Shown piece by piece: positions 45,300-55,658 of a stretch of DNA of 64,000 nt. The notes under the pieces are model-generated. The model had not been told where the DNA came from, made no database searches, and saw only the letters and a list, made by a program, of their open reading frames with translations. A program made the translations under genes and the position numbers. The first letter of the stretch is position 1. Every line of letters begins with the position of its first letter. The stretch comes from Pseudoduganella ginsengisoli (lineage in GTDB: Bacteria; Pseudomonadota; Gammaproteobacteria; Burkholderiales; Burkholderiaceae_D): contig NZ_WNLA01000005.1 of assembly GCF_009720865.1 (NCBI RefSeq), forward strand, positions 244,045 through 308,044, given 5' to 3'.

Positions 45300-48200
45300 T
45301 TATTTGTTTGGCAGCGCCAGCCAGCCAGTGTGGCCTTGCTTCAAGGTTTGCATGCTGTCCGGACGGTCCACCGGCGCCGTCGACAACAGTGGCGCATGGG
45401 CGTCAAAGTCGCGCATCGCATCGGCCATTTGCTGCACGGCCGGCGCCATCGCGCTACCAGTCTGATCCAGCTTCAGCTTCGGTGCCGCCGCGGCTGTATC
45501 GATGGCCATCTTGTAGCTCGACAGTGCATGCGACATGCCGGATACCTGCGCCGACATAGCCGAGGCCGATGTACGGAACCACACGTCCGCTGTTGCACCG
45601 GTGCTGCCATCGGTCTTCGTGTAGCTCGACTTCAAGCCCACGATATTGCCGTGGTCGGTGTCGCTGCTGGTCTGCGCGGCAATCGACAGCGACGCGATAT
45701 CCAGGTTTTGCAGCGTATGCAATTCGCCGGCCGTGCTGGCGCCATCGCCGTTTTCATCGATCCACACACGCAGCTGGCCAAACGCTGCGTCACGGCTGTC
45801 GATGACGCCGTCGGCATTGCTGTCGAGCGCAGCCAGTGCCTGGTAGCCATCGGTGGCATTGCTGCCATCGGCCAGTTTCGTATGGTCGCCGAACAATTCC
45901 GAACCATCGTTGATGATGCCGTCATTGTTGCGGTCCAGCGCCAGCAAGCCATCTTTCGAACCAACCCAGCCGGTGGCGATTTTCTCGCCGGACGCATTGA
46001 TGTCGAATTGCACACCCTGCGCCAGGCTGACCGTGGTCACGCCATTGCCATCCAGGTCCAGCACCAGCGGCGTCGAGTAATACGTCGAGCCCGATTCCAG
46101 CGCCATACGCTGGTCCGTCGTCATGGCTGCTGCCTGCGTAGCGCTGAAGGCGTTGGCCTGCGTCCGGCTCATGGCCGCGATGTCTTGCGTTTCCAGCGCC
46201 GTGATTTGCAAGGTGGTGAACGACGAAATCATCAAGGTGCTGAGGGCGCCTGCCTGCGTGACGGTCAAATCGGCCACCTGTTCAGTGGTCATGGCCTGCA
46301 CTTGCGTGGCTTTCAGCGCCTGCAACTGGTACGTGTTCAATGCATTCCATTGCGTGATCGGCAGCGACGAAATCTGCAAGGTCGTCAGTGCCGCGACTTG
46401 CGCCGTCGTCATGGCATCGACCTGGCTGTTGCTGAGCTGTGCTAGTTGCGTTGCGCTCAGTACCGATGTCTGGCTGGCTTTCAGCGCGGCAATCTGCTTC
46501 GTGGTCAGGTACGTGATCTGCGTGTCCGTCAGGTACGTGATCTGGTCGGTGCTGAGGTTGCTGATTTGCGACGTATTCATCACCGGCACTTGATCGCTGT
46601 TCAGCGCGCTGATCTGGTCGACCGTCCACACGGCCAGTTGCGAATTCTTCAGCGCAGCAATCTGGTTGGTGGCCAAGGTGGCCGCCTGCGTAGCGGACAG
46701 CGACGCAATTTGCGTATTGCTGAGGTTTTGAATTTGCTGCGTCGTGAAGCTGGTCAGCTGCGTATCCGACAAGATACCGATCTGGTCCACCGTCAGCGCC
46801 GTGATCTGGCTGACCTTGATGGCCTGGATCTGGTCTGCCGAGAACGCCAGCAATTGCGCATTGGTCAGCGCCGTGATCTGGCTGGTCGACAGGTAGCCGA
46901 TCTGGGCCGTGGACAGTGCCGTCACCTGGTCCGTCGTCACCACCAGCATCTGGTCGGCCGTCAGCGCCGCGATTTGTGTGCTGGTCAGTGCCGGCACCTG
47001 GTCGGTGGTCAGTGACGGGATTTGCGTCAGCGACAGGGTGCTGATCTGCAAGGTCGACAGCGATGCAATCACGGCCGTACCCAGCGCCGCCAGGTTGCTC
47101 GTTGGCAGCGTCGCCAGCACGCCCGCATCGAGTGCGCGGATTTGCGTGCTCGACAAGGCGTTCATCTGGTCGCTCGTCAATTCTGCAAAGTTGGCCGTAT
47201 CCAGCGCGGCCATTTGCAGGGTCGTCAGCGAGCGCACTTGCAAGGTCGTCAATGCGGCAACTTGCGCCGTGTTCAAGCCCATGAACAGCGTGCTGTCCAG
47301 CGAGCTGATTTGCTTGGTGGTCAGCGACGACAAGTCGATGGTTTCCAGCGCGTTCAACTGGTCGCTGGACAGGGCGTTCAATTGCGCGGTCGTCAGCGAT
47401 GCTGCCTGCAACGTCGTCAATGCCGCCAACTGCGTATTGCTCAAGCCATCGGCCAGTGTAGTGGCATTCAGGCTGGCAATGGCCGTGCTGGTCAGCGAAC
47501 TGATTTGCAAGGTGTTCAGCGTATTGATCTGGTGCGTACTGAAGCCGCCCAGCTGCGTGCTGGTCATGACGCCCAGTTGCTCGGTATCGAGCGCGGCCAG
47601 GTGGTCATCTTGCAGTACCGAAATTTGCAGCGACGTCAGCGTGCGGATGGCCGCCGTGTTGAAGGCGGCAAATTGCGTATCCGTCAAGCCCAGTTCGATC
47701 TGGTCCGTTGTCAGCGCAGCCACGGCCTTCGTGCCCAGCGCCGCCATTTGTACGGTGGACAGCACGGAAATCTGCAGGCTCGTCAGCGACGAGAATTGCA
47801 GCGTAGACAGCGCGTTCAACTGTTGCGTGCCCAAGGTCTGCAATTGCTCGGTCGTGATGCCATTGGCCAGTTGCGTCAGGCTCAGGCCGGCCAGCGCTGT
47901 CGTTGACAGTGCATTGGTTTGCAAGGTCGTCAGCGACGACAGCAGCGTTGCATCCAAGGTCGACATTTGCAGCGAGCTCAGCGCGTACAAGTCGGACGTT
48001 TCAATCGCCGCCACTTGCACGGACGTCATCGCAGCGAACTGGTCGCTGGTCAGCGCGCGCGCTTGCAGCGTCGTCAGCGCGGCAATCTGCGCCGTCGTGA
48101 AGCCTTCGGCAATTTGCGTGGCCGTCAGGCTGGCAATTTGCTTGGTGTTCAGCGCGCTGGTCTGGTCGGTCGTCAATGCCGCCAGCTGTTCAGACGTCAG

Positions 48201-51200
48201 CGCCTGCAATTGCGTGGTTTTCAGCGCATTCAAGTCATTGGTTTCCAGGCCCACGACTTGCGTGCTGGTCAGCGCGGCCAGTTGCGTCAGGCTCAAATTC
48301 GCCACTTGCTGCGTCGTCAATCCTGCCAGCTGGTCGGACGTCAGCGACGCCATTTGCGTGGCGTCGAGGCCGGCCAGTTGCACGGTGGTCAGCAGCGCCA
48401 GGTTGTCCGTGCCCAGGGTTTGCACTTGCAGCGTGGACAGGGCGCCAATTTGCGTGCTCTTCAGCGAGCGCAAGTCATTGGTTTCCAATGCGGCCAACTG
48501 GTCCGTCGTCAAGGCCGTTACCAGGTCCGTATCCAGCGTGGACACTTGCAGCGTGGTCAAGCCGGCGATCTGATCGCTGGTCAGGTACGCGATGTGGACG
48601 CTGTCCAGCGCGTTCAATTGCAGCGTGGTCAGGCGCGCCAGATTGTCGGTTTCCATTGCCGCCAATTGCACTGACGTCAGCGTACCCAGCTGGTTGCTCG
48701 ACAGGCCCGTGGTTTGCGCCGTGGTCAGCACAATGATCTGGTCGCTGGTCAGCGCTTGCAATTGTGCGCTGTCGAGCACGTTCAATTGCGTAGACGACAG
48801 GTAAATGATGTCATCCGCACCCAGGCTCACTAGCTGGTCGCTGGTCAGCGCCATGACTTGGCTGGTTTTCAATGCCACCAGGTCTTCCGATTCCAGTGCA
48901 ACGACCTGGTCGGTGGACATGGCCGCCAACTGTTCCGTTGCCAGGCTGGCCACTTGCGTGGACGTCAGCGCTTCCACTTGCGTCGTCAGCAACTGGGCAA
49001 TCTGTCCGCTGGTCAGGTAATTCAATTGCGCCGTCGTCAGCACGGCCACATCGTCTACCGTAATGGCGCGCAACTGTGTGCTGGTCAGCGCTTGCAGCAG
49101 GCCAGAGTGCAGCGCCAGCACTTGCCTGGTCGTCAGCGCATCGATCTGCGCCGTGTTGAATGCGTTCATCTGGTCGCTGGCCATGGCAGCCAGCTGGCTG
49201 GTGGTCAGGTTCGGGATTTGCGCAGCCGTCAGCATGGAAATCAGGTTGCTGGTCAATACCATTGCCGGGTTGTACGCCAGCACGGCCAGGTCTTCCGGTT
49301 CCAGCGCATTCAACTGGTCGGACGTCAGCGCCTGCAATTGGAGGGACGTCAGGGCGCTGGCCTGGTACGTGGTCAGCGCCACCACCTGGTCGGTCGTCAG
49401 CGCAGCGACTTGCGAATCCGCCAAATTGGCGATTTGCTTGGTGGTCAGTGTCGCGATGTCATCGAGTTCGATGGCGCGGATTTGCGTCGACGACAAATCC
49501 TGCACCTGGTCGGACGTCAGTGCATTCAACTGGTCGGACGTCAGCGCCACGATGCGCTCCGTCGACAGGCCGGTCAACTGCGTGGCGTTGAGTGCGCGGA
49601 TTTGCAAGGTCGTCAGCGCTTGCAACTGGTCGTCATTCAGCGCTTCCAGCTGGGTGCTGCCCAGGTAGCCGATTTGCGTCGTCGTCAATGCCGCCAGGTC
49701 TTCATATTCGAACACCTTCAACTGCGCCGTCGTCAGCGCCAGCAACTGGTCGCTGGTCAGCGCGCGCATTTGCAGCGTGGTCAGCGTCGTCAGCTGGTCG
49801 TTGCTCAGGGCCGTCATCTGCAAGGTGGTCAGTGCGGCAATCTGGTTGGTTTTCAGCAAAGCGAAATCGTCCAGCTCCATCGCGCCCAGCTGCGCCGTCG
49901 TCAGCGACGACACTTGCAGCGTATTGAGCGAACGGATTTGCGACGACGTCAGCGCCACGATCTGGTTCGTCGTCAGCGCCGTGAACTGGTCGGTGGTCAG
50001 CTGCGTCAATTGCAGCGACGTCAGCGCCTGCACTTGCGAATCTTGCAGCGACACCAGTTGCAAGGTCGTCAGTGCCGCCAGCTGGTTGGCGCGCAACGTG
50101 GCCAGATCGGCGTCTTCCAGTACGCGCAACTGGTCAGTGGTCAGGGCCACGATCTGGTCCGTCGTCAGTGCGCCCACTTGCAGGCTGGTCAGCGCAATGA
50201 TTTGGTCATTGGTCAGGGCGCGGATCTGCGTGCTGGACAGATACGACAGCGGCGTGATCTTGATGACAGCCAAGTCTTCCACTTCAATGGCGGCAATGCC
50301 GGCCGTGGACAGGCCAACGAGCTGCGTGCTGGTCAACGACGCCATTTGCAACGTCGTCAGCGCCACAACGTGGGCGGTATCCACGTTTTGCATCTGGTCG
50401 CTGGTCAGCGCAATGAGTTGCGATGCCTTCAGGCTGGCAAAGTCGTCCACTTCCATGGCGTTCAGCTGGTAGCTGGACAGGGCTGCCACTTGCGCCGTCG
50501 CCAGGCTGGACACTTGCAAGCTCGTCAGCGCGACGATTTGCGCGGAATTAAAGCCGGGCAACTGCGTGCTGTTGAAGGCCGTCAACTGCGTGGCTTTCAA
50601 GTTCTGGATTTGCACGGTGTTCAGTGCACCGATCTGGTCCGTACTCAGCGTGGCCAGCTGGTTGGTCTTCAGTGCGGCCAGGTCATCGGTTTCAATGGCG
50701 GCGATCTGGTCCGAATTGAGCACGCTGACTTGCAGCGTGGTCAGCGCAGCCGCCTGGGCTGTATTGAAGGCCGCGATGTGCGTAGTGTCGAGGCCGGACA
50801 CTTGCCACGTATTGAGCGCGGCAATTTGCGTGACTTTCAGGCGCGAGAACGATGCCGTGGACAGGCTGTCCAGCTGCAAGGTCGTCAGGCCGACGATTTG
50901 ATTGGTGCTCAGCGCCGTCAACTGCACGGAATTCAGCAAGCCCAGCTGGTCCGTCGTCAGTGCCGAGAATTGCAGGCTGGTCAGCGCTGCCATCTGGATC
51001 GACGTCATCGCCAGCAACTGGTCCGACGTCAGCGATGCAATATGGTCGGTAGACAGGCCGGACAGTTGCGTGGATTTCAGCGCGGCGACGTCATTGGTTT
51101 CCAGCGCGCGGATCTGGTCCGTGTTCAGCGACGAGATTTGCAAGGTGGACAGGGCGCCCACTTGCTGCGTAGTCAGTGCCGCCAGCAGGCTGGACGACAG

Positions 51201-54200
51201 CGTACCGGTCTGGTACGACGTCAGCGCGGCAACCTGGTTGGTGCGCAGTGCGGCAAAGTCATTGGTTTCCAGCGCGCCCAGCAAGTCCGTCGTCAGGGCG
51301 GACAGCTGGTTGGTGCGCAAGTTCGCTACTTGTGCCGACGTCAGCTGGACAATGTTGGCAGCCGTGACAGCATTCAGTTGCGCAGACGTCAGCGCGCCGA
51401 TTTGCAAGGTCGTGATGGCGCGTACCTGGTCCGTGTTCAGCGCCGTGAAACTGTCGCTGCCCAGCGCGGCCAGCTGATTGGTTTTCAGCGCCGCCAGGTC
51501 ATTCGATTCCATGGCCGACGTCTGGTCGGACGTCAACGTGGCCACTTGCTGCGTGGTCAGGGTCGATGCTTGCAACGTGGTCAGCGCCGCCACCAGCGTG
51601 GTCGACAGCTTGGCAATCTGGTCCGTCGTCAGCGCCGTCGTCTGCAAGGTCTTCAGCGCGGCAAAGTCATTGGTTTCCAGCGCCGCCAACTGGTCGGACG
51701 TCAGCACGGATACCTGGCGCGTATTCAAGTTCGCCGCCTGCAGCGTGGTCAACGCCGTGATCTGGCTGGCCGTCAGGTTTTGCATTTGCTGCGACGTCAG
51801 GCCGGCGATTTGCAGCGTGGTCAATACCTGGAATTGCGTCGTGGGCAGGCCGGCCAGCGTGTCGGTGCCCAACACGGCGATCTGGTTCGAACGCAGCGCT
51901 TGCAAGTCCACGGTTTCCATTGCGCCCAGCTGGTCGCTGTTCAGCGCAGCCACCTGGCGCGTGCCCAGGTTCGCTACTTGCAGCGTCGTCATGCCGGCCA
52001 TTTGCGTGGTCGTGATGGCGCCCATTTGCAGCGAATTCAGCGCGTTCAGCTGGTTGGTCTTCAGCAGCGAGAACGTGGTGGTCGGCAAGACTTCCAGCTG
52101 CGTATTTTGCAGCGCCGCCACTTGCGACGTGGTCAGCACGGCGATTTGCGTCGAACGCAGGCTCAGCATCTGGTCCGTGGACAGGGCGGAAACTTGCGCC
52201 GAGCTCAGTTGCATAATCTGCAAGGTGCCCATGGCAGCCAGTTGCAGCGTTGGAATCAGGGCAACGGAATCGCTGGTCAGCGCCGCCAACTGATTCGACT
52301 TCAGCGCAGCGAAGTCATTGCTTTCCATTGCAGCCAGCTGATCCGTGTTCAGCAGCGACACTTGTTTGGTCGTCAGCATGCCCACTTGCACCGTCGTCAG
52401 TGCGGCCACCAGGTTGGTGCCCAGCGCGCTGACTTGCACGCTGTTCAGCGCAGGAATCTGGTTGGATTTCAGTACTGCAAAGTCATTGGTTTCCAGTGCA
52501 TTGATCTGGTCCGACGACAGCGACGTCAACTGGCGCGTATTCAGCGACGATACTTGCAGCGTGGTCAGCGCGGCAATCTGGTCGGACGTCAGTACCGACA
52601 ATTGCAGCGTGCTCAGCGCGCCCAGTTGCAGCGAATTGAGCTGGACAATTTGCGCGGTGGACAGCGATGCAATATTGTCGGTGGACAGGGCGGCAATCTG
52701 GTTGGTTTTCAATGCCGCCAGGCCGCTGCTGGCAAATGCCGCCAGTTGCGCCGTATCGAATACGCTCAGTTGCAGCGTGGTCAGTGCGGCAGCTTGCAGC
52801 GACGTCAGGTTGGCAATCTGGCTGCTGGCCAAGCCTTGCACCTGGCCCGTCGTCAACACCGCCAGCTGGTTGGTTTTCAGGCTGCGCAAGTCGATGGTTT
52901 CCAGCGCATTGAGCTGGTCGGACGACAGCGCCTGCATTTGTTTCGTGGACAGCGAACTGGCTTGCAGCGTATTGAGCGCCACCACCTGGTCGGTGCTCAG
53001 CGCCGACAGCTGTACCGACGTCAGCGCCGCCACCATTTGCGATTGCAGGCGGTTGAAGTCAATGGTTTCCAGTGCATTCAACTGGTCGGACGTCAGCACG
53101 GCAATCAGGCGCGTACCCAGCGCATTCACTTGCAGGCTGTTCAACGCAATGACCTGGTCCGTCGTCAGCGCGCGCGCTTGCAGCGACGTCAGCGCCGACA
53201 GTTGCAAGGTCGTCAATGCGGACGCTTGCGCCGTACCCATGCCGGCAACAGCGTCGGTCGACAGGGCGGCCGACTGGTTGGTTTTCAGGGCAGCCAGCGT
53301 CAGCGACGGCAATGCCGCCACCTGGTCGCTGGTCAGCGCGCGCACTTGCCTGGTATCGAGACCCGCCGTCTGCGTGGACTTCAACACCGAGATGTACGAC
53401 GTGTCGAGCGCCGTCAATTGCGGCGTGGTCAGGGCGGCCAGCTGCGTCGATTTCAGCGACGCAAAGTCAACCGTCTCCATGGCTTCCAGCTGGCTGGTCA
53501 GCATGGTCGACAATTGGCGTGTGGTCAGGTTCGAGACTTGCAGCGTATTCAGCGCAGCCACTTGCGTGGCGTCCAGCGCTTGCACCTGCTTGGTCGTCAT
53601 GCCCTGGACTTGCAGCGTGTTCAGCAAGCCCAGCTGGTCGGACGTCAACGTGCTGACCGTGGTGGTGTTCAGTGCGGCGATTTGCTGGGTCTTCAGCGAC
53701 GAAAATGCCAGCGTATTCATGGCAGCCAGCTGCGTCGAGCTGATGCGCGCCATTTGCAGCGTGGTCAGCGCCGTCGATTGCACGGAATTGAACGTGCCCA
53801 TTTGCGTGGCGCTCAGCGCCTCGATCTGGACCGAATTCAAAATCGGCATTTGCAGCGACGTCAGCGCAGCCAGGTCCACGGTTTCCAGCGCATCGACCTG
53901 GTCGCTGGTCAGCGCGTTCAACTGGCTGGTCGACAGGTTACGGGTTTGCAGCGTAGTCAGCGCGGCGACGTGGGAATCGTCGAGGGCGCGCACTTGCGTC
54001 AGCGACAGGCCGGCCAGCGCTTGCGTATTGATGGCGCCAAAGTCGCTGGTTTCCATCGCATTCAACTGCGACGTGGTCAGCCCGGCAACCTGGCGTGACG
54101 ACAGGGCCGCAGCCTGCTGCGTCGTCAGGCCGGCCAGGTTGGCGTCGCTGATGGCGGCCAGTTGCTTGGTCGTGAAGGCATTGATCTGGCGGGTGCCGAA

Positions 54201-54584
54201 GCCGGAAATATCGGTGGCGTCGAGCTGGTAAATCTGCAGCGTGGTCAGCGCGCCGATCTGGATCGACGTCAGCGCGTTCAACTGGGCGCTGTCGAAGCCT
54301 TCCGTGAACTGGCTGGACGACAGGGCGGTAATCTGGTTCGTGCCCAGGCTCGACAGCTGCAGCGTCGACAAGCCACCCAGCTGCGTCGTGCTCAGCGTCT
54401 GGATGCCTGCCGTCGTCATGGCTTTCAGCGTGTTGCTGTTGATGGCCCGCAATTGTGCTGTGTTCAGCACTTGCACCTGATCTGTTGTCAATGCGGCAAT
54501 GTCCTGCGTGCCCCAGACAGCAGTCTGGGCCGTGGTCAATGCGGCAATTTGGGCAGTGGTAAATGTGGTGACGATCGAGGCCAT
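45300..54584 (-). CDS. Giant octapeptide-repeat type I secretion substrate, 3094 residues
   Basis: It starts MASIVTTFTTAQIAAL with AGGAG 7 bases before the ATG. Octad repeats [ST]-[ST]-x-Q-h-x-A-L fill nearly 2,850 residues, again with E-T-x-D units at intervals. Nine-residue spacer units are concentrated toward the C-terminal part (for example QIAEGFTTAQ, QLANGITTEQ). The C-terminal module begins STPLVLDLDGNGVTTV and has calcium-type loops DRNNDGIINDG, DSNADGVIDSRD and DENGDGASTAGE. The end, HTGWLALPNK, matches the tails of the other two giants. No signal peptide and no Cys are seen. It is transcribed from its own unit on the same strand as rfbF, and is the likely third cargo of the type I system. 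Surface or matrix role and glycosylation are inferred. Confidence 0.96.
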   Translation of the reverse strand: MASIVTTFTTAQIAALTTAQTAVWGTQDIAALTTDQVQVLNTAQLRAINSNTLKAMTTAGIQTLSTTQLGGLSTLQLSSLGTNQITALSSSQFTEGFDSAQLNALTSIQIGALTTLQIYQLDATDISGFGTRQINAFTTKQLAAISDANLAGLTTQQAAALSSRQVAGLTTSQLNAMETSDFGAINTQALAGLSLTQVRALDDSHVAALTTLQTRNLSTSQLNALTSDQVDALETVDLAALTSLQMPILNSVQIEALSATQMGTFNSVQSTALTTLQMARISSTQLAAMNTLAFSSLKTQQIAALNTTTVSTLTSDQLGLLNTLQVQGMTTKQVQALDATQVAALNTLQVSNLTTRQLSTMLTSQLEAMETVDFASLKSTQLAALTTPQLTALDTSYISVLKSTQTAGLDTRQVRALTSDQVAALPSLTLAALKTNQSAALSTDAVAGMGTAQASALTTLQLSALTSLQARALTTDQVIALNSLQVNALGTRLIAVLTSDQLNALETIDFNRLQSQMVAALTSVQLSALSTDQVVALNTLQASSLSTKQMQALSSDQLNALETIDLRSLKTNQLAVLTTGQVQGLASSQIANLTSLQAAALTTLQLSVFDTAQLAAFASSGLAALKTNQIAALSTDNIASLSTAQIVQLNSLQLGALSTLQLSVLTSDQIAALTTLQVSSLNTRQLTSLSSDQINALETNDFAVLKSNQIPALNSVQVSALGTNLVAALTTVQVGMLTTKQVSLLNTDQLAAMESNDFAALKSNQLAALTSDSVALIPTLQLAAMGTLQIMQLSSAQVSALSTDQMLSLRSTQIAVLTTSQVAALQNTQLEVLPTTTFSLLKTNQLNALNSLQMGAITTTQMAGMTTLQVANLGTRQVAALNSDQLGAMETVDLQALRSNQIAVLGTDTLAGLPTTQFQVLTTLQIAGLTSQQMQNLTASQITALTTLQAANLNTRQVSVLTSDQLAALETNDFAALKTLQTTALTTDQIAKLSTTLVAALTTLQASTLTTQQVATLTSDQTSAMESNDLAALKTNQLAALGSDSFTALNTDQVRAITTLQIGALTSAQLNAVTAANIVQLTSAQVANLRTNQLSALTTDLLGALETNDFAALRTNQVAALTSYQTGTLSSSLLAALTTQQVGALSTLQISSLNTDQIRALETNDVAALKSTQLSGLSTDHIASLTSDQLLAMTSIQMAALTSLQFSALTTDQLGLLNSVQLTALSTNQIVGLTTLQLDSLSTASFSRLKVTQIAALNTWQVSGLDTTHIAAFNTAQAAALTTLQVSVLNSDQIAAIETDDLAALKTNQLATLSTDQIGALNTVQIQNLKATQLTAFNSTQLPGFNSAQIVALTSLQVSSLATAQVAALSSYQLNAMEVDDFASLKASQLIALTSDQMQNVDTAHVVALTTLQMASLTSTQLVGLSTAGIAAIEVEDLAVIKITPLSYLSSTQIRALTNDQIIALTSLQVGALTTDQIVALTTDQLRVLEDADLATLRANQLAALTTLQLVSLQDSQVQALTSLQLTQLTTDQFTALTTNQIVALTSSQIRSLNTLQVSSLTTAQLGAMELDDFALLKTNQIAALTTLQMTALSNDQLTTLTTLQMRALTSDQLLALTTAQLKVFEYEDLAALTTTQIGYLGSTQLEALNDDQLQALTTLQIRALNATQLTGLSTERIVALTSDQLNALTSDQVQDLSSTQIRAIELDDIATLTTKQIANLADSQVAALTTDQVVALTTYQASALTSLQLQALTSDQLNALEPEDLAVLAYNPAMVLTSNLISMLTAAQIPNLTTSQLAAMASDQMNAFNTAQIDALTTRQVLALHSGLLQALTSTQLRAITVDDVAVLTTAQLNYLTSGQIAQLLTTQVEALTSTQVASLATEQLAAMSTDQVVALESEDLVALKTSQVMALTSDQLVSLGADDIIYLSSTQLNVLDSAQLQALTSDQIIVLTTAQTTGLSSNQLGTLTSVQLAAMETDNLARLTTLQLNALDSVHIAYLTSDQIAGLTTLQVSTLDTDLVTALTTDQLAALETNDLRSLKSTQIGALSTLQVQTLGTDNLALLTTVQLAGLDATQMASLTSDQLAGLTTQQVANLSLTQLAALTSTQVVGLETNDLNALKTTQLQALTSEQLAALTTDQTSALNTKQIASLTATQIAEGFTTAQIAALTTLQARALTSDQFAAMTSVQVAAIETSDLYALSSLQMSTLDATLLSSLTTLQTNALSTTALAGLSLTQLANGITTEQLQTLGTQQLNALSTLQFSSLTSLQISVLSTVQMAALGTKAVAALTTDQIELGLTDTQFAAFNTAAIRTLTSLQISVLQDDHLAALDTEQLGVMTSTQLGGFSTHQINTLNTLQISSLTSTAIASLNATTLADGLSNTQLAALTTLQAASLTTAQLNALSSDQLNALETIDLSSLTTKQISSLDSTLFMGLNTAQVAALTTLQVRSLTTLQMAALDTANFAELTSDQMNALSSTQIRALDAGVLATLPTSNLAALGTAVIASLSTLQISTLSLTQIPSLTTDQVPALTSTQIAALTADQMLVVTTDQVTALSTAQIGYLSTSQITALTNAQLLAFSADQIQAIKVSQITALTVDQIGILSDTQLTSFTTQQIQNLSNTQIASLSATQAATLATNQIAALKNSQLAVWTVDQISALNSDQVPVMNTSQISNLSTDQITYLTDTQITYLTTKQIAALKASQTSVLSATQLAQLSNSQVDAMTTAQVAALTTLQISSLPITQWNALNTYQLQALKATQVQAMTTEQVADLTVTQAGALSTLMISSFTTLQITALETQDIAAMSRTQANAFSATQAAAMTTDQRMALESGSTYYSTPLVLDLDGNGVTTVSLAQGVQFDINASGEKIATGWVGSKDGLLALDRNNDGIINDGSELFGDHTKLADGSNATDGYQALAALDSNADGVIDSRDAAFGQLRVWIDENGDGASTAGELHTLQNLDIASLSIAAQTSSDTDHGNIVGLKSSYTKTDGSTGATADVWFRTSASAMSAQVSGMSHALSSYKMAIDTAAAAPKLKLDQTGSAMAPAVQQMADAMRDFDAHAPLLSTAPVDRPDSMQTLKQGHTGWLALPNK

Positions 54585-54591
54585 TTTTTAT

Positions 54592-54596
54592 CTCCT
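54592..54596 (-). promoter_or_regulatory. Ribosome binding site of the third giant gene
   Basis: AGGAG lies 7 bases before the ATG, a strong site that fixes the start of the protein at MASIVTTF. Confidence 0.8.
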
Positions 54597-54757
54597 AACA
54601 GCAATATATCTTACCTGCAATCGGAGTGAAATTGAGAGAAGGGCGAAAAAAGTACGTTAAATCTTGGTCTGGAAACAATGACTTAGCGCGTACTCATTAA
54701 CAATTTAAATAGAAGTCGGGTTATGCTTGGCTTAATGTTTTTTTAAAATTACTGACC

Positions 54758-55585
54758 ATGTTGAAAACTCCACAGTCTTTTTATCCAGCGATAAATCAAC
54801 CACCTCACATAGGGGAAACCCGCATCTTTTTGTTCCACGCCGGCCGGGTCTTGCTGCGTACTGCCGACCTGTCGTTGCCTGGCCTGGATGACGGACTGTC
54901 AATTGACCCGTCGGCAACTCATCATGTTGGCGTGTGGCAACAAACACTTTACCAGACTTCGTGGACAAATAGTGACGCTGTGCAACAACCAGATTTTTCG
55001 TGGCACAGCCTGCGATCGCTGTTAGGCGTGCTGGACGGCGAGTTCCTGGGGTTGGCCGGCCGCGCCTACCAGTTGGCGGAGTGGGCCCGCACGCACCGCT
55101 ATTGCGGCGCTTGCGCCACACCCATGCAACCGTCTGCCAGCGACCGTAGTTATGTTTGTCCCGCGTGTGGCATGACCGCCTATCCGCGCATTTCCCCCGC
55201 CATGATGGTGTTGATACGCAAAGGCGCGCAGTGCTTACTTGCCCTGCACGCCAATGCCCCCTATAAACGGTTTACGGCACTGGCAGGATTTCTTGAGGCC
55301 GGTGAGTCCGTGGAAGAGGCAATTCATCGGGAAGTCTTTGAAGAAGTGGGATTGAAGGTGCATAACTTGCAATATTTCGGCAGCCAGTCGTGGCCTTTTC
55401 CCCACTCGCTGATGCTGGCGTTCACTGCCGACTACCTGGAAGGGGAGATCCGCGTCGATCCGACCGAGATTGCCGAAGCGCGCTGGTTTGGGCCGGACGA
55501 CGAGTGGCCGGAGCGGCCGGCCGATGGGGCCATGGTGTCGATTGCGTCGGCGCTGATCAACGCGCATCGTCCTCCGGGTAAATAA
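54758..55585 (+). CDS. nudC: NAD(+)/NADH pyrophosphatase NudC
   Basis: The 275-residue protein has the zinc ribbon pair CGAC and CPAC, a Nudix box GFLEAGESVEEAIHREVFEEVG and the NudC marker SQSWPFPHS (usual form SQPWPFPxS). NudC hydrolyses NADH and removes NAD caps from RNA. It is divergent from the giant gene and starts a housekeeping section of the window. The single Pro-to-Ser change in the marker is unlikely to change the family assignment. Confidence 0.93.
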   Translation: MLKTPQSFYPAINQPPHIGETRIFLFHAGRVLLRTADLSLPGLDDGLSIDPSATHHVGVWQQTLYQTSWTNSDAVQQPDFSWHSLRSLLGVLDGEFLGLAGRAYQLAEWARTHRYCGACATPMQPSASDRSYVCPACGMTAYPRISPAMMVLIRKGAQCLLALHANAPYKRFTALAGFLEAGESVEEAIHREVFEEVGLKVHNLQYFGSQSWPFPHSLMLAFTADYLEGEIRVDPTEIAEARWFGPDDEWPERPADGAMVSIASALINAHRPPGK

Positions 55586-55588
55586 ATG

Positions 55589-55616
55589 GCCGCCTCCGGT
55601 GGCGGCGCGCTGTTTT
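55589..55616 (+). terminator. Weak hairpin between nudC and folE
   Basis: A 6-bp GC stem GCCGCC / GGCGGC with a 6-base loop is followed after a short gap by TTTTC. It lies just after the nudC stop codon; termination strength is doubtful. Confidence 0.35.
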
Positions 55617-55658
55617 CTATATACTGGCGGCAATCGCATTTTTTATGGCTGCACATTT

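Noticed and set aside
45300..54584. Very long open frames on the strand opposite the third giant gene (for example 48858-54098)
   Set aside because: The antisense frame is open because the repeat codons rarely produce stop codons in reverse. It has low-complexity Arg/Gln-rich composition and no promoter or family match.
45300..54584. RTX nonapeptide repeats in the giant proteins
   Set aside because: No GGxGxDxLx units were found; the calcium-type loops at the C-terminus are of the DxNGDG kind.
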